Origin: JAAYTL01 sp031460505
GTDB taxonomy: Bacteria > Bacillota > Clostridia > Tissierellales > Tissierellaceae
Assembly (NCBI GenBank): GCA_031460505.1
Contig: JAVKTT010000005.1
Span: forward strand, 124,001 to 188,000
Length of the DNA stretch: 64,000 nt
Direction: 5' to 3'
The notes beneath the pieces are model-generated. The model was given only the letters and a program-made list of their open reading frames with translations. It did not search any database and was not told where the DNA came from. Below are positions 8,696 to 17,320 of this stretch, in pieces. Positions within the stretch are counted from its first letter, which is position 1, and every line of letters starts with the position of its first letter. Made by a program: the position numbers and the translations under genes.

Positions 8696-9307
8696 TTACT
8701 TTCTTGCAATAATAACAAACATATCATCATTATCAATATCGGTAATTATATTCAACCCTGAATCTTTTAAATGTTTTTTAATAACATTCATTTCTGGCAA
8801 GTTGTCCTCTGATACTGCCTCAGAAACATTTTTGTGTAAATTATTTATTTCTTTTCTACTTTGAGAGTGACAAATTGTAAGCTTTCCATATGTCTTTAAA
8901 AACTTTGCCATAGTACTAATTGCTAATTGCTTATTGAGAAAGTGAGGAAAAACTGAATAGCAAATTATAAAGTCAAAGTATTCTTCTGGTAAAGCAGTTT
9001 CTAAAATATCACCATAAACAAAGAAGACATTGTCATTGATATATTTCTTCTTAGCAATTTCAAGCATCTTATCTGAATAATCAATTGCTATAATTTTTCC
9101 TTCATCTCCTACCTTCTCTCTTAAATATGGTATAAGGATACCTGTCCCCGTTCCTACATCTAGTATCTTTGATCCTTTTTGGATATTTAGTAGATTTATA
9201 ATATGATCTATTTTATTAGTATCATGCTTACAAATGTTATCCCATTCTTTAGCAGCAGAATTAAAGAAATCTTTTTGACTAATCATATTTAAAGTTTTGT
9301 TAACCAT
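8696..9307 (-). CDS. Class I SAM-dependent methyltransferase
   Basis: This 203-residue Rossmann-fold methyltransferase has motif I ILDVGTGTGILIPYL (about residues 49-63), the acidic AIDYSDKML that binds the SAM ribose, and FDFIICYSVFPHF as motif IV. It resembles UbiE/Methyltransf_11-type small-molecule methyltransferases. Its substrate is not evident. It is monocistronic, with a TTGGAGG ribosome binding site, upstream of but separate from the urease locus. Confidence 0.88.
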   Translation of the reverse strand: MVNKTLNMISQKDFFNSAAKEWDNICKHDTNKIDHIINLLNIQKGSKILDVGTGTGILIPYLREKVGDEGKIIAIDYSDKMLEIAKKKYINDNVFFVYGDILETALPEEYFDFIICYSVFPHFLNKQLAISTMAKFLKTYGKLTICHSQSRKEINNLHKNVSEAVSEDNLPEMNVIKKHLKDSGLNIITDIDNDDMFVIIARK

Positions 9308-9419
9308 TTAACTTCCTCCAAATAATATTTGATTCTCTAAATTATATTCAAATCAAAAACTTTTATTATAAAAATAGAGATTATTAATGAGTAATTAAGA
9401 GAAAGGGGCTAACATCCCA

Positions 9420-10586
9420 TTAGCTATTTAGAAAATCAATAGCAAATTGTACATGTAGTGCTGTACCGTATTTCATGTAATCTTCATCAATCTTAAATTT
9501 CTCATGGTGTGGGAAATATATAGCTTCTTTTTTCTCATTTCGATAGCCCATAAATGCATACACCCCTTTAGCATGTTGGAAATAATAAGGCATATCCTCT
9601 GATCCCATCATTCTAGGTAAGGATATATTTTTCCCTTCTCCAAAAACTTTTGTACAACTTTTATCAGCAAGTATTGCTAATCCATCATCATTATAAAGGC
9701 TAAGTGCACTTTCCTCTATTATTACATCAACCTTAAGCTCATATGCGTCTGCAATAGCTTTCGCATGTCTTTTTATCGCCTTATGGGCTGTTTCTCTAAC
9801 CTTAGGATTAAAGTATCTCATAGAGATGTCAACTTCTGTATATTTAGCAACTATGTTTGCCTTTGTACCACCAACAAACTTTCCTACAGAAAGAACTATT
9901 GGATCCTGAGCGTCAATATTTTTGGTAATTATACCTTGAAGATCTGTAACAAAAATACATGCAGGATGAATAGTGTCCTTTGCAAGATGCGGAACCGATC
10001 CATGCCCTGAAATTCCTTCAAACTTAACGTATATAGTATCGCATCCAGCCATTCTATATCCTGAAGTAATATCTACATACCCTGTCTCTAATCCTGGCAT
10101 TCCATGCATACCAAAACAAGCATCAACTCCATCCATTCCGCCTGCTTCAATTATTTTTTTTGCTCCTGAGAATGTTTCTTCACCTTCTTGGAAGAAAAAT
10201 CTGATCTCTCCTGGTATTTCATCTTTCATCTCAGATAAGATTTTTGCAGCACCAAGAAGCATGGCTGCATGAGCATCGTGACCACAGGCATGCATTAAGC
10301 CAGGTGTTTTAGATTTAAATTCAACATCTGCTTCCTCTTTTACAGGAAGAGCATCAAAATCTGCCCTTAAAGCAATTGTTTTACCACCTTTTCCACCTTT
10401 TAATGTGGCTATTAAAGATGTGTTGCCAGCTTTCTTATACGGTATCCCTAGTTTATCTAATTCATTCATGATTTTTTCTTGAGTTCTAAATTCTTGACCA
10501 CTTAATTCTGGATACTTATGAAAATCTCTTCTAAAATTAATGATATATTCTTCGATTGATTTAACTTTTTCTAATATGTTTAACAT
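9420..10586 (-). CDS. M20 family metallo-amidohydrolase (IAA-amino acid/N-acyl-amino acid hydrolase-like)
   Basis: This 388-residue M20D-type hydrolase cleaves an amide bond of an N-acylated amino acid or similar compound using a metal centre. The metal site is visible as MHACGHDAHAAMLLGAAKIL and FFQEGEETFSGAKKI, with ADFDALPVKEE upstream and the late SEDMPYYF region. A dimerisation domain occupies about residues 180-290. It is one of three M20 enzymes in the window; the others lie at 39540-40724 and 40780-42039. It has no cotranscribed partner, so its substrate is not indicated. Confidence 0.9.
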   Translation of the reverse strand: MLNILEKVKSIEEYIINFRRDFHKYPELSGQEFRTQEKIMNELDKLGIPYKKAGNTSLIATLKGGKGGKTIALRADFDALPVKEEADVEFKSKTPGLMHACGHDAHAAMLLGAAKILSEMKDEIPGEIRFFFQEGEETFSGAKKIIEAGGMDGVDACFGMHGMPGLETGYVDITSGYRMAGCDTIYVKFEGISGHGSVPHLAKDTIHPACIFVTDLQGIITKNIDAQDPIVLSVGKFVGGTKANIVAKYTEVDISMRYFNPKVRETAHKAIKRHAKAIADAYELKVDVIIEESALSLYNDDGLAILADKSCTKVFGEGKNISLPRMMGSEDMPYYFQHAKGVYAFMGYRNEKKEAIYFPHHEKFKIDEDYMKYGTALHVQFAIDFLNS

Positions 10587-10876
10587 AATAACCTTCCTCT
10601 ACATTTTTTTAATATAAGTTATACCCTAATTACCCAACCCTACTCTTCATTCAATCATTGCATTCCTCAAACAGTTAATCATTGCTACCAAACCCAATTG
10701 GTATTTTGTCAACTGATAGTTGTAGTTCTAAATAATAGGGTAATACTTTTAGTATATAAATCATCCTTATAATTATCAACCTAGTTTTCCCAGCTATAAG
10801 GATTTCTGTTATAATATAAGTTATATAAAACTCTCATGTGAGTTAATAAATATTACTTATATAAAGGGTGAAACTA

Positions 10877-12196
10877 ATGCGACTACGAAATCGAACTTTT
10901 AAGGGTGGAATTAATCCACCAGGATATAAAGAGCTTACAAATGGGAAACCCATTGTCAAGGCTATTGATCCTAAAGTAGTTTACATACCACTACAACAAC
11001 ATATTGGAGCACCTTGCAAAGCAATTGTGGAGCTTGGAGAATATGTTAAAATGGGGCAAAAAATTGGTGAATCTACAGCTTATATTTCAGCACCTGTTCA
11101 TTCAAGTGTATCTGGAATTGTAAAGAGTATTGAATCTTTATACTCCCCAGCTGGTAAAAAAGTTAACACTATAGTAATTGAATCAGATGGCTTAGATACA
11201 CCTCATGATTCTATAAAACCAAAAGGTATTTTAGAAGAGTTATCTCCAACAGAGATAATTGAAATTGTCAAAGAAGCCGGAATTACAGGATTGGGTGGTG
11301 CTGGATTCCCAACACATGTAAAACTTTCACCTCCACGTGATAAGAAGGTAGATATATTTATCCTAAATGGGGCAGAATGTGAACCTTTTCTGACACCTGA
11401 TCACAGAAGTATGCTTGAAATGTTTGAAAGAATAATATTTGGTACTAAAGCTATTATGAAAGCATTAAATGTAAAAAGTGGAATAATTGCAATAGAAAAA
11501 AATAAGTTTGATGCAATCGAAGCTTTTAAGGAAGTTTTAAAGGATTCTGATAATATTAAAATAGTCGCCATGGAAACAAAGTATCCTCAAGGCGATGAAA
11601 AGAGAATTATTAATGCAATTCTTGGTAGAGAAGTACCATCGGGTGGCTTACCAGCAGATGTCGGTTGTGTTGTAAATAATGTAGCTACTGCGAAAGCAAT
11701 TGGAGATGCCATAATTGAGGGCAAACCATTATACGAAAGAATTGTAACTGTAACTGGTCATATAGTTAAGGAGCCTAAGGTATTTCAAGTAAAGATAGGA
11801 ACACCAATCCAAGAGTTAATTGACCAATGTGGTGGATTTACAGAAGACCCACATAAAATTATAATAGGTGGCCCTATGATGGGTAAAAGCCAATTTACTA
11901 CTCAAGTACCAGTAATTAAAACCACCGGAGGGATTTTGGGATTATCGAAAAGTGAGACAAAATCTGAAAAAGTACAACCTTGTATTAGATGTGGAAGGTG
12001 CTTAGATGTATGTCCAGTATTTTTACAACCATTGTTAATCTCTGCCTATTCTCTTAAAAACAATCTTGATATGGCAAAGGAGTACAATGCTCTAGATTGT
12101 GTAGAATGTGGTGCTTGTTCATATATTTGTCCAGCAAAGAGACCATTATCAGAGTCGATAAAAATTGCTAAACTTCAAATTTTAGCAAAAAAGTAG
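10877..12196 (+). CDS. Stand-alone RnfC-like electron-transfer protein
   Basis: This protein of about 440 residues has the architecture of RnfC, the NADH/FMN- and 4Fe-4S-binding subunit of the Rnf complex. Near the N-terminus is TFKGGINPPGYKELT, then a barrel-hybrid (biotinyl-like) segment GEYVKMGQKIGES. The nucleotide-binding core is GLGGAGFPTHVKLSPP with NGAECEPFLTPDHR. At the C-terminus are two 4Fe-4S motifs, CIRCGRCLDVCP and CVECGACSYICP. No rnfD, G, E, A or B gene is nearby: a terminator follows and exoA lies on the other strand. Such orphan RnfC proteins include PrdC, linked to D-proline reductase in clostridia; this is possible but not shown here. ATG 10877 is preferred over GTG 10868 because AAAGGG sits 8 bases upstream of it. 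Confidence 0.85.
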   Translation: MRLRNRTFKGGINPPGYKELTNGKPIVKAIDPKVVYIPLQQHIGAPCKAIVELGEYVKMGQKIGESTAYISAPVHSSVSGIVKSIESLYSPAGKKVNTIVIESDGLDTPHDSIKPKGILEELSPTEIIEIVKEAGITGLGGAGFPTHVKLSPPRDKKVDIFILNGAECEPFLTPDHRSMLEMFERIIFGTKAIMKALNVKSGIIAIEKNKFDAIEAFKEVLKDSDNIKIVAMETKYPQGDEKRIINAILGREVPSGGLPADVGCVVNNVATAKAIGDAIIEGKPLYERIVTVTGHIVKEPKVFQVKIGTPIQELIDQCGGFTEDPHKIIIGGPMMGKSQFTTQVPVIKTTGGILGLSKSETKSEKVQPCIRCGRCLDVCPVFLQPLLISAYSLKNNLDMAKEYNALDCVECGACSYICPAKRPLSESIKIAKLQILAKK

Positions 12197-12214
12197 ACTT
12201 ATTTAAAATACAAT

Positions 12215-12258
12215 AAAAGCTAAGTTTATGTGGTCAAGTTAACCAAAACTTAGCTTTT
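12215..12258. terminator. Bidirectional terminator between rnfC-like gene and exoA
   Basis: A 13-base perfect inverted repeat (AAAAGCTAAGTTT/AAACTTAGCTTTT) lies between the convergent genes. It is flanked by T-rich sequence on the plus side (ACATTTTT) and A-rich on the other, suiting termination in both directions. Confidence 0.8.
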
Positions 12259-12307
12259 ACATTTTTAAAATATCATTTCTATGAAATCTTTTATTTATTA
12301 AATATTA

Positions 12308-13135
12308 TTACAAATCAATCTCAAGTAATATTGGCGTGTGGTCTTGTCTTGGACCTGAATCAATCATTTCAGATTTAGTAACCTTATCTGAAATACGATC
12401 ACTAACCAGCCAATAGTCAATTCTCCATCCAGAATTATTAATTTTACTTGTTTTAGCACGCTGAGCCCACCAAGTGTAAATATCTGTTACATCACCGTGA
12501 ACATAGCGAAAGGTATCTGTAAAGCCCTTTGCTAGAAGATTTGTGAAACCTTGACGTTCCTCATCAGTAAAACCAGCTGAATTACGATTATTGTTAGGAT
12601 GAGCCAAATCTATTTCTTTATGTGCTACGTTGAAATCACCTGTTGCAATAATATACTTCTCTTTATCCAGATTTACTAGATAATCTGCATATTTTATATC
12701 CCAAATCTGACGATCTTCAATACGATTCAAACCATCCCCTGCATTAGGCGTATAAACTTGGGTTAAATAAAAGTCATCAAACTCTAATGTGATAATTCTC
12801 CCCTCAAAGTCCATGGTACCTGGAGCACCAATTGCTGGATAGGTAACGGATGGTTTCAAATCCTTCTTATATAAAAACATGGTACCTGCATAACCCTTGC
12901 GGGCTGGTTCCACTGAACTATTCCAAACAATTTTATAGTCCGGAAACTTGTCCACTAAAAATTCTAAATGCTTTTTAGTAGGACCATTACTTGATAACTT
13001 TGTTTCCTGTAAGGCAATAACTTCTGGATTATATTCTATAATCGTATTTAATACATTTCTAGATAATAAAGCACGTGATGAATCACTTGTTAATGCTGCA
13101 TTTAATGAATCAATATTCCATGAAATAAACTTCAT
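12308..13135 (-). CDS. exoA: Exodeoxyribonuclease III
   Basis: This 275-residue endonuclease/exonuclease/phosphatase-fold enzyme acts in base-excision repair as an AP endonuclease and 3'-5' exonuclease. Motifs include the metal-binding Asn in SWNIDSLNA, the Glu in ALQETKL, the catalytic GDFNVAH, GWRIDYWLVS, and the terminal Asp-His pair in RQDHTPI. It is monocistronic. Its upstream region holds one copy of the dispersed repeat described at 13222-13332. Confidence 0.96.
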   Translation of the reverse strand: MKFISWNIDSLNAALTSDSSRALLSRNVLNTIIEYNPEVIALQETKLSSNGPTKKHLEFLVDKFPDYKIVWNSSVEPARKGYAGTMFLYKKDLKPSVTYPAIGAPGTMDFEGRIITLEFDDFYLTQVYTPNAGDGLNRIEDRQIWDIKYADYLVNLDKEKYIIATGDFNVAHKEIDLAHPNNNRNSAGFTDEERQGFTNLLAKGFTDTFRYVHGDVTDIYTWWAQRAKTSKINNSGWRIDYWLVSDRISDKVTKSEMIDSGPRQDHTPILLEIDL

Positions 13136-13221
13136 TTTTTCCTCCTTTACATACCACCATCTAAATTTTTAGCAACAGTATCCTAATGTAATCATACCCT
13201 TATGGTACAATTTTACCCACC

Positions 13222-13332
13222 AATCAGCCTAGCTATCGCTCGCCTTCTTAGACATTCCTAGCATGAGACGTACCACTACTTACTTCGTAAGCAGGGTTAC
13301 GACTTCAACGTTCCTTATCCCCTTGGTGGAAG
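13222..13332 (-). repeat. Degenerate dispersed repeat, copy 1
   Basis: Read on the minus strand this stretch contains CCACCAAGGGG, then GTTGAAGTCGTAAC, then AGCTAGGCTGATTGG. The same blocks recur in the same order, in whole or part, at 16991-17110, 15161-15231, 18905-19020 and 14041-14060, and nowhere else that I noticed in the window. It has no open frame and lies between exoA and the toxin-antitoxin pair. Confidence 0.5.
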
Positions 13333-13366
13333 ACTATTTTAGCTATGAAAAATTTATATTCAAATT

Positions 13367-13394
13367 AAATACACCTAAATTAATAGGTGTATTT
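13367..13394 (-). terminator. Terminator of the toxin-antitoxin pair
   Basis: An 11-base perfect inverted repeat (AAATACACCTA/TAGGTGTATTT) overlaps the toxin stop codon. On the minus strand it is followed by an A/T-rich tail (AATTTG), a modest terminator signal. Confidence 0.55.
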
Positions 13395-13710
13395 AAAGTA
13401 AATTTTCATACTTCTGTTTTCCATATAGAACACGCATAATAATAACTTGTTTATGTTCTTCATTAATTAAATAAAATGCTATATAATTATCAACTATTAG
13501 TTTTCTATAACCCTTACTTTTTAGATATTCATCAGCCACATAATTACATGAAAAAGGAAACTCTCTTAATCTCATAATTTCTTTTTCTATTCTTTCTAGA
13601 ATATTAGTAGCTGTAGATGTAGCATATAATTCTTCTGATATATGTTTGTAAATATTATCTAGATCCTCTGCTGACTTCGGAGTCATTTTTATAGTATAAT
13701 TATTTACCAT
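13393..13710 (-). CDS. RelE/ParE family toxin
   Basis: This 105-residue protein has the ParE/RelE toxin fold signature: an N-terminal strand YTIKMTPKSAEDLDNIY, a helix with AEEL-like ISEELYATSTATNILERI, then GYRKLIVDNYIAFYLI and IMRVLYGKQKYENLL. Toxins of this group cut mRNA on the ribosome or inhibit DNA gyrase; the type cannot be fixed from sequence alone. Its start overlaps the antitoxin stop by 11 bases, the usual translational coupling. The C-terminal Arg and Tyr expected for activity are present. Confidence 0.88.
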   Translation of the reverse strand: MVNNYTIKMTPKSAEDLDNIYKHISEELYATSTATNILERIEKEIMRLREFPFSCNYVADEYLKSKGYRKLIVDNYIAFYLINEEHKQVIIMRVLYGKQKYENLL

Positions 13711-13963
13711 ACCTATCTCTTAAACTATCAAAAACTGCCTCAGCATCTAAAAGTTTTTCTCCATTTTTTATTTGATTTTCTGCTTCTGCCAACTTTTCAT
13801 ATAAATCTGCTTTAGCTAATTTGTCTTTATAAGTCTCCATACTCATAACTACCAGGTGTCCATATCCATTTTTTGTAATATAAATAGGTTCCTTGCTTTC
13901 TTGACAAAGTTTTGATATTTCAGTTGTATCTCTCAAATCCTTTATTGGTCTTATTTCAATCAT
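13700..13963 (-). CDS. Phd/YefM family antitoxin
   Basis: This 87-residue protein is the first gene of the two-gene toxin-antitoxin operon. The N-terminal DNA-binding part reads IRPIKDLRDTTEISKLCQES and EPIYITKNGYGHLVVMSMETY, typical of Phd/YefM antitoxins. The C-terminal helices (from about residue 52) would wrap the toxin. It has a GGGGAGG ribosome binding site. Such antitoxins usually repress their own promoter together with the toxin. Confidence 0.9.
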   Translation of the reverse strand: MIEIRPIKDLRDTTEISKLCQESKEPIYITKNGYGHLVVMSMETYKDKLAKADLYEKLAEAENQIKNGEKLLDAEAVFDSLRDRYGK

Positions 13964-14040
13964 AATATCGCCTCCCCGTTAATATCATGACCTTATTATA
14001 GCATAATTATGATAGATTTGCTATTCAAACATCTGCTATC

Positions 14041-14060
14041 CCCTGGTGGCGGCAGGGTAT
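14041..14060 (-). repeat. Degenerate dispersed repeat, end fragment
   Basis: This short piece contains CCACCAGGGG on the minus strand together with GCCGCCACC. It matches the CCACCAAGGGG end of the dispersed repeat family, but the rest of the element is missing. Confidence 0.35.
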
Positions 14061-14064
14061 ATTT

Positions 14065-14790
14065 CTATTTATTCATTGCTTTCATCATTTCAAATAGTGC
14101 AGGCGATATAGAAGTCATTAAAATTTGAGCACCGGCTACAAAATCTAAAACAACGTGACCAGCCATAAGAGGTACAAGCTTTCTCTTTTTATAATAAATA
14201 ACTCCTAATCCTAACATTAAAGGCAAGAATGATAAAAATCTAAACAGGATATGTTTCCAGTCATACAGGAGAGGGATAAAGCTATGTTGAAAAGCATAAA
14301 AAAACATCGGATACACAATTGATAATATTTTATTACCTGTAACCCTTTCAATTCCGTTAAGTGCATATCCAAAGTACAAAGGCAGTTCGGCAAATACTAC
14401 TGTTAGAGGCAGCAGTATAAGATTTATTGAAGCAAGCCAAACTGGAATGGGCTGTACCATTATTACAGGAATATAACCATATATCATAAAACCAAATCCA
14501 TACATTCCACCCATTCCTAATAAAATCATTAGAGCAACAATCAATAATGTATATTTTATATTGCCTTGACCTTTTTGATAGCCAATTAGTTTTCTATATG
14601 AGGTGTTTTCTTTTTTTAAAATAGCCATTAATAAAACAATAGTAATAACATTACAAACAGTACATATTATAGACCACCATCGACTTGCTTGTTCCAATGT
14701 TTGATTAGTTAACCCTGTAAATAATACTCCAACAATAATAAATATAACACTCCTAAATAACGGTAATATAAATGGTCCTACTTTTTTCAT
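14065..14790 (-). CDS. CPBP-like membrane protein (degenerate CAAX-protease family)
   Basis: This 241-residue protein has about seven membrane segments and resembles the CPBP/ABI intramembrane protease family. The motifs are weakened: the usual Glu-Glu pair appears as FAELPLYFGY (one Glu only). A FYAFQHSF block stands for motif 2, and GHVVLDFV supplies the late His and Asp. Loss of one catalytic Glu makes protease activity doubtful. It has an AGGGGGATGG ribosome binding site. It is monocistronic, in a gene-poor stretch. Confidence 0.65.
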   Translation of the reverse strand: MKKVGPFILPLFRSVIFIIVGVLFTGLTNQTLEQASRWWSIICTVCNVITIVLLMAILKKENTSYRKLIGYQKGQGNIKYTLLIVALMILLGMGGMYGFGFMIYGYIPVIMVQPIPVWLASINLILLPLTVVFAELPLYFGYALNGIERVTGNKILSIVYPMFFYAFQHSFIPLLYDWKHILFRFLSFLPLMLGLGVIYYKKRKLVPLMAGHVVLDFVAGAQILMTSISPALFEMMKAMNK

Positions 14791-15634
14791 TCACCATCCC
14801 CCTCATATAATTCACTAATGCTAAATATATTCACACTTTAACACAATTATGTAAAAACTATTGCACTAGCTTTACTTCGCATAATACATCTTATGTTTAA
14901 TTATATCATTTTACACCATTCTATTGAAACCCTTCAATATTTTAATATAGTTTAATCAGCACTAGCTCACTGCAGAATCATATAAAAATCAACAATAGAG
15001 TTTAACATATTCACTTTACAAAATAATGTATTGATCAAGATCTTCTCTTTGGATATCTACGGTATTATCTATTTCTGCATAAAATTAGACACCCTAAAGC
15101 AAAATTCCCTCAACCTTCAAACCTTTTAGAATAAACCTATTCCTTATCTATCAAAACAACACACTCAACATGCCTTGAGAGTACAATAATGATGTCGTAA
15201 GTTGATATTCCTCCCTTGGTGGCAAGGCATATTTCTGAAGTTCTAACAATTCTATCACATTTTTTTGAACTTTCCATTCCCACCAACTACATTACTCACT
15301 ATATTTAGGCAAGAATTATCTTGATATTTGCTAATACATTCTAATGCTCTTCGTATCAAAATTGAGATGATGTCGGAGTTTTCAAAATGATTTTAATCCA
15401 CTATCTCAAACGTAAATACAACGGGGTTTACAATATTTTCTCTAAGGGGAGACACATCAACTGACTTAATCTTCAGTTTTATTCCCAATGCTTTCTGGTA
15501 TTCATACAAACGCCCACCTGCACATCTTTCAAAATATGTTTCAATTGACGCCGGAAATTGAAACATTCCTTTTGGCGCATGTTTGTAGTATCCATGATTA
15601 TAGGCAAAAGTTACTGTGATTGTGTTGTCTTCAT
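14791..15634. other. Gene-poor stretch with repeat remnants and the end of a broken gene
   Basis: Apart from the frameshifted gene starting at 15393, I find no convincing reading frame here. A block around 14955-14975 reads GAGCTAGTGCTGATT on the minus strand and matches one end of the dispersed repeat. Another block at 15161-15231 matches the other end. The rest is AT-rich sequence without recognised signals. Confidence 0.5.
15161..15231 (-). repeat. Degenerate dispersed repeat, copy 3
   Basis: On the minus strand it contains CCACCAAGGGA, GACATCATTATTGT and CTCAAGGCATGTTGA. The copy at 16991-17110 has the same three blocks in the same order, with a base change or two. A possible distal end is at 14955-14975. 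Confidence 0.45.
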
Positions 15635-15805
15635 TCAAAACAGCCAGAAGCGTTGCTTCTTGGTGAGGTGTTCTTCCATCGCTTTTACAAATTTTTCTTC
15701 GCATTCGTCCCTTTTATTTGTTTGAACAATGTGCTCAAACAAAGGCAATATATCCTCAGGAATTTCATTTTTAGGCATTCGCATAATTTTCAGCATAGTT
15801 TTCAT
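15393..15805 (-). pseudogene. Frameshifted gene of unknown family
   Basis: Two overlapping frames on the minus strand look like one broken gene. The first starts with ATG at 15803-15805 behind GGGGGT, reads MKTMLKIMRMPKNEIPEDIL and is rich in charged residues. It stops at 15635. The second, open from 15704 to 15393, carries the better-looking protein sequence (VTFAYNHGYYKHAPKGMFQF, VNPVVFTFEIVD) but has no ribosome binding site. One frameshift between 15640 and 15700 would join them into about 135 residues. I do not recognise the family. It could also be two small genes, but the large overlap argues against that. Confidence 0.45.
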
Positions 15806-15871
15806 TTGCACAGACCCCCATATCCATTACAAGATAATTTTTATCTCCTACCTACATATTTACCTCCTGCT

Positions 15872-16363
15872 TTATATGGTTTTCCCTTCATTTGTTTCTA
15901 TCTTATTCACAAAGTCCATATTGTAACGCACAGCACCATGGTCTTTAATTACCGTGCCTCTTGTAAGGCGGATTGCCAAAATACAGCAATTCTCATCCTT
16001 CTCATTGTTCGCGTCATCGTACCATGCGGCAAAAACTTCGCGAAGTTTAGTCCTTAATTCAGCGTTTTTCGGGTCTAATACCCAACCGAGATTTTCACCT
16101 ATTCCGTTGCCAGAAAACCACTCGAAGTTAACCGAAAACGCAACTTCTTTGTTTTGTGTTATTTGTAGTATTTTATTTGACTTCGCATATGTAACAACAT
16201 AAAACACGCCATCCTCGTAATATGCGTCTACATCGCGGACAATGGGTATAGGGTTTCCATCAGCACTTGGCCCTGTGGCAATAGTTGCAAGCGAGATAAC
16301 ATTATCCTTGTTGTTGCCGCACCTTTCTTCAATTATCTTTAACCCTTCTTCGTACCTACTCAT
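15872..16363 (-). CDS. Pyridoxamine 5'-phosphate oxidase-like (FMN-binding split barrel) protein
   Basis: This protein of about 163 residues matches the small flavin-binding split-barrel family related to pyridoxamine phosphate oxidase. Visible features are VISLATIATGPSADGNPIPI near the N-terminus, VRDVDAYYEDGVFYVVTYAKSNK (the usual strand-turn-Lys segment), NKEVAFSVN and a C-terminal IRLTRGTVIKDHG. Its real substrate is unknown; such proteins are often poorly defined reductases. The frame is open from a TTG at 16378, but GGAGG at 16373-16377 fits the ATG at 16363 best. Confidence 0.75.
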   Translation of the reverse strand: MSRYEEGLKIIEERCGNNKDNVISLATIATGPSADGNPIPIVRDVDAYYEDGVFYVVTYAKSNKILQITQNKEVAFSVNFEWFSGNGIGENLGWVLDPKNAELRTKLREVFAAWYDDANNEKDENCCILAIRLTRGTVIKDHGAVRYNMDFVNKIETNEGKTI

Positions 16364-16628
16364 TAGCATTTCCTCCAATCAATTTATTTTTATTTATATT
16401 TTCTCGTTGCTTAAATGGAATCTACATTTCCATATACCCGACACTTGATGAATTATGATAACATTAAATGTTGCCGAATGGCATACCACCCTTCATAATC
16501 ATATTATCATGAATAAACATTATATTAATTGGATAATTCCGTCAATATATTTTTATGAAATTTCATCTGGGTTCATATTATTCTTATTGAAGAAGTATTT
16601 ATCTCAAATACCCAAAATTTTCGTGTTA

Positions 16629-16808
16629 TTATTGCACTCTCTTAAATTTTCTAGTCAACACAATATTTATCCCCATTGAATAGAACGGCATTTCATCTCC
16701 TTGGTAGCGAACTGTTATTTTCTTATCCTTTAGTTCTTCTATTAATGGACGTAGTAAGGTTTTAGTATTAACATCTTTCCTTATACTACCCAACAAAATA
16801 CAATATAC
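16629..16808 (-). pseudogene. C-terminal gene fragment of unknown family
   Basis: A 59-codon open stretch on the minus strand has protein-like composition (KTLLRPLIEELKDKKITVRY, then GDEMPFYSMGINIVLTRKFK) but no start codon or ribosome binding site. A stop codon lies just upstream in frame. It looks like the surviving C-terminus of a decayed gene. I do not recognise the family, and it could be chance. Confidence 0.3.
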
Positions 16809-16828
16809 CTACCAAACAAAATTTCCCC

Positions 16829-16854
16829 TGAGCCTAAGCCCAAGGGAATCTAAA
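16829..16854 (-). terminator. Orphan terminator-like hairpin
   Basis: An 11-pair stem with a four-base loop (TTCCCTTGGGC-TTAG-GCTCAGGGGAA on the minus strand, two or three G-U pairs) is followed by ATTTTGTTT. No gene ends directly upstream, so it may terminate an unannotated RNA or be left over from a lost gene. Confidence 0.45.
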
Positions 16855-16990
16855 ACACACCTACACATTCACTTATAATCCTCTAAATACTTGTTATTTA
16901 AACCTATTACTTCTCAGCACTCTAATGCAACAAATCTATTAGGTCAGAAAATTCACCTTCCCATAGATTCGGCATTAGTTGCATCTGACC

Positions 16991-17110
16991 TACCAATCAT
17001 TTGCTTCTTCAGTCGCTTTACTCCTTCACAATCAGTGTTACGACTTCAACATGCCTTGAGGTGACAATAAAGATGTCAATTGAATCTAGTAGCCCCTTGG
17101 TGGAAGGGTA
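16991..17110 (-). repeat. Degenerate dispersed repeat, copy 2 (most complete)
   Basis: On the minus strand the order is CCACCAAGGGG, GACATCTTTATTGT, CTCAAGGCATGTTGAAGTCG, GAGTAAAGCGACTGAAGAAG, ATGATTGGTAGG. It shares the first three blocks with 15161-15231, GTTGAAGTCGTAAC with 13222-13332, and the ACTGAAGAAG block with 18905-19020. It has no coding potential. Confidence 0.5.
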
Positions 17111-17320
17111 CGTTTCCAACATCTATACAAGAATTTTCTTCTTAAATTGACATCTACTTTTTCGCCAATAAGTTAATAAGTTAATAACTTAAGTACCTAG
17201 CTCCGTCAAATTTTCTAGTGGAGATTATTCTTCTTTATCTTTAAGCCTTAATTATCATAATAAGAAAATAGAGAAGATTTTAATCGTATCTCCCCTATAC
17301 TCACTAAAGGTAAACCAGTT

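Larger units (their letters stand above)
16364..17320. other. Long intergenic stretch with a gene fragment, a hairpin and a repeat copy
   Basis: This stretch of almost 1 kb holds no intact gene. It contains an orphan coding fragment (16629-16808), a terminator-like hairpin (16829-16854) and a dispersed repeat copy (16991-17110). The open frames on the plus strand near 16455 have low-complexity, hydrophobic, AT-driven sequence and no ribosome binding site. The sequence next to cysS (17200-17320) shows no clear terminator. Confidence 0.5.

Noticed and set aside
15620..16057. A 145-codon plus-strand frame over the broken gene and the flavin-binding protein
   Set aside because: It overlaps two better-supported minus-strand frames and looks like a low-complexity, aromatic-rich shadow.
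16455..16679. A 74-codon plus-strand frame in the long intergenic stretch
   Set aside because: No ribosome binding site, AT-driven hydrophobic composition, and it overlaps a more protein-like fragment on the other strand.
17040..17060. GTTGAAGTCGTAAC in the dispersed repeats resembles the 3' end of 16S rRNA (GAAGTCGTAACAAGG)
   Set aside because: The match is short, the flanks do not fit rRNA, and the anti-Shine-Dalgarno end is absent.
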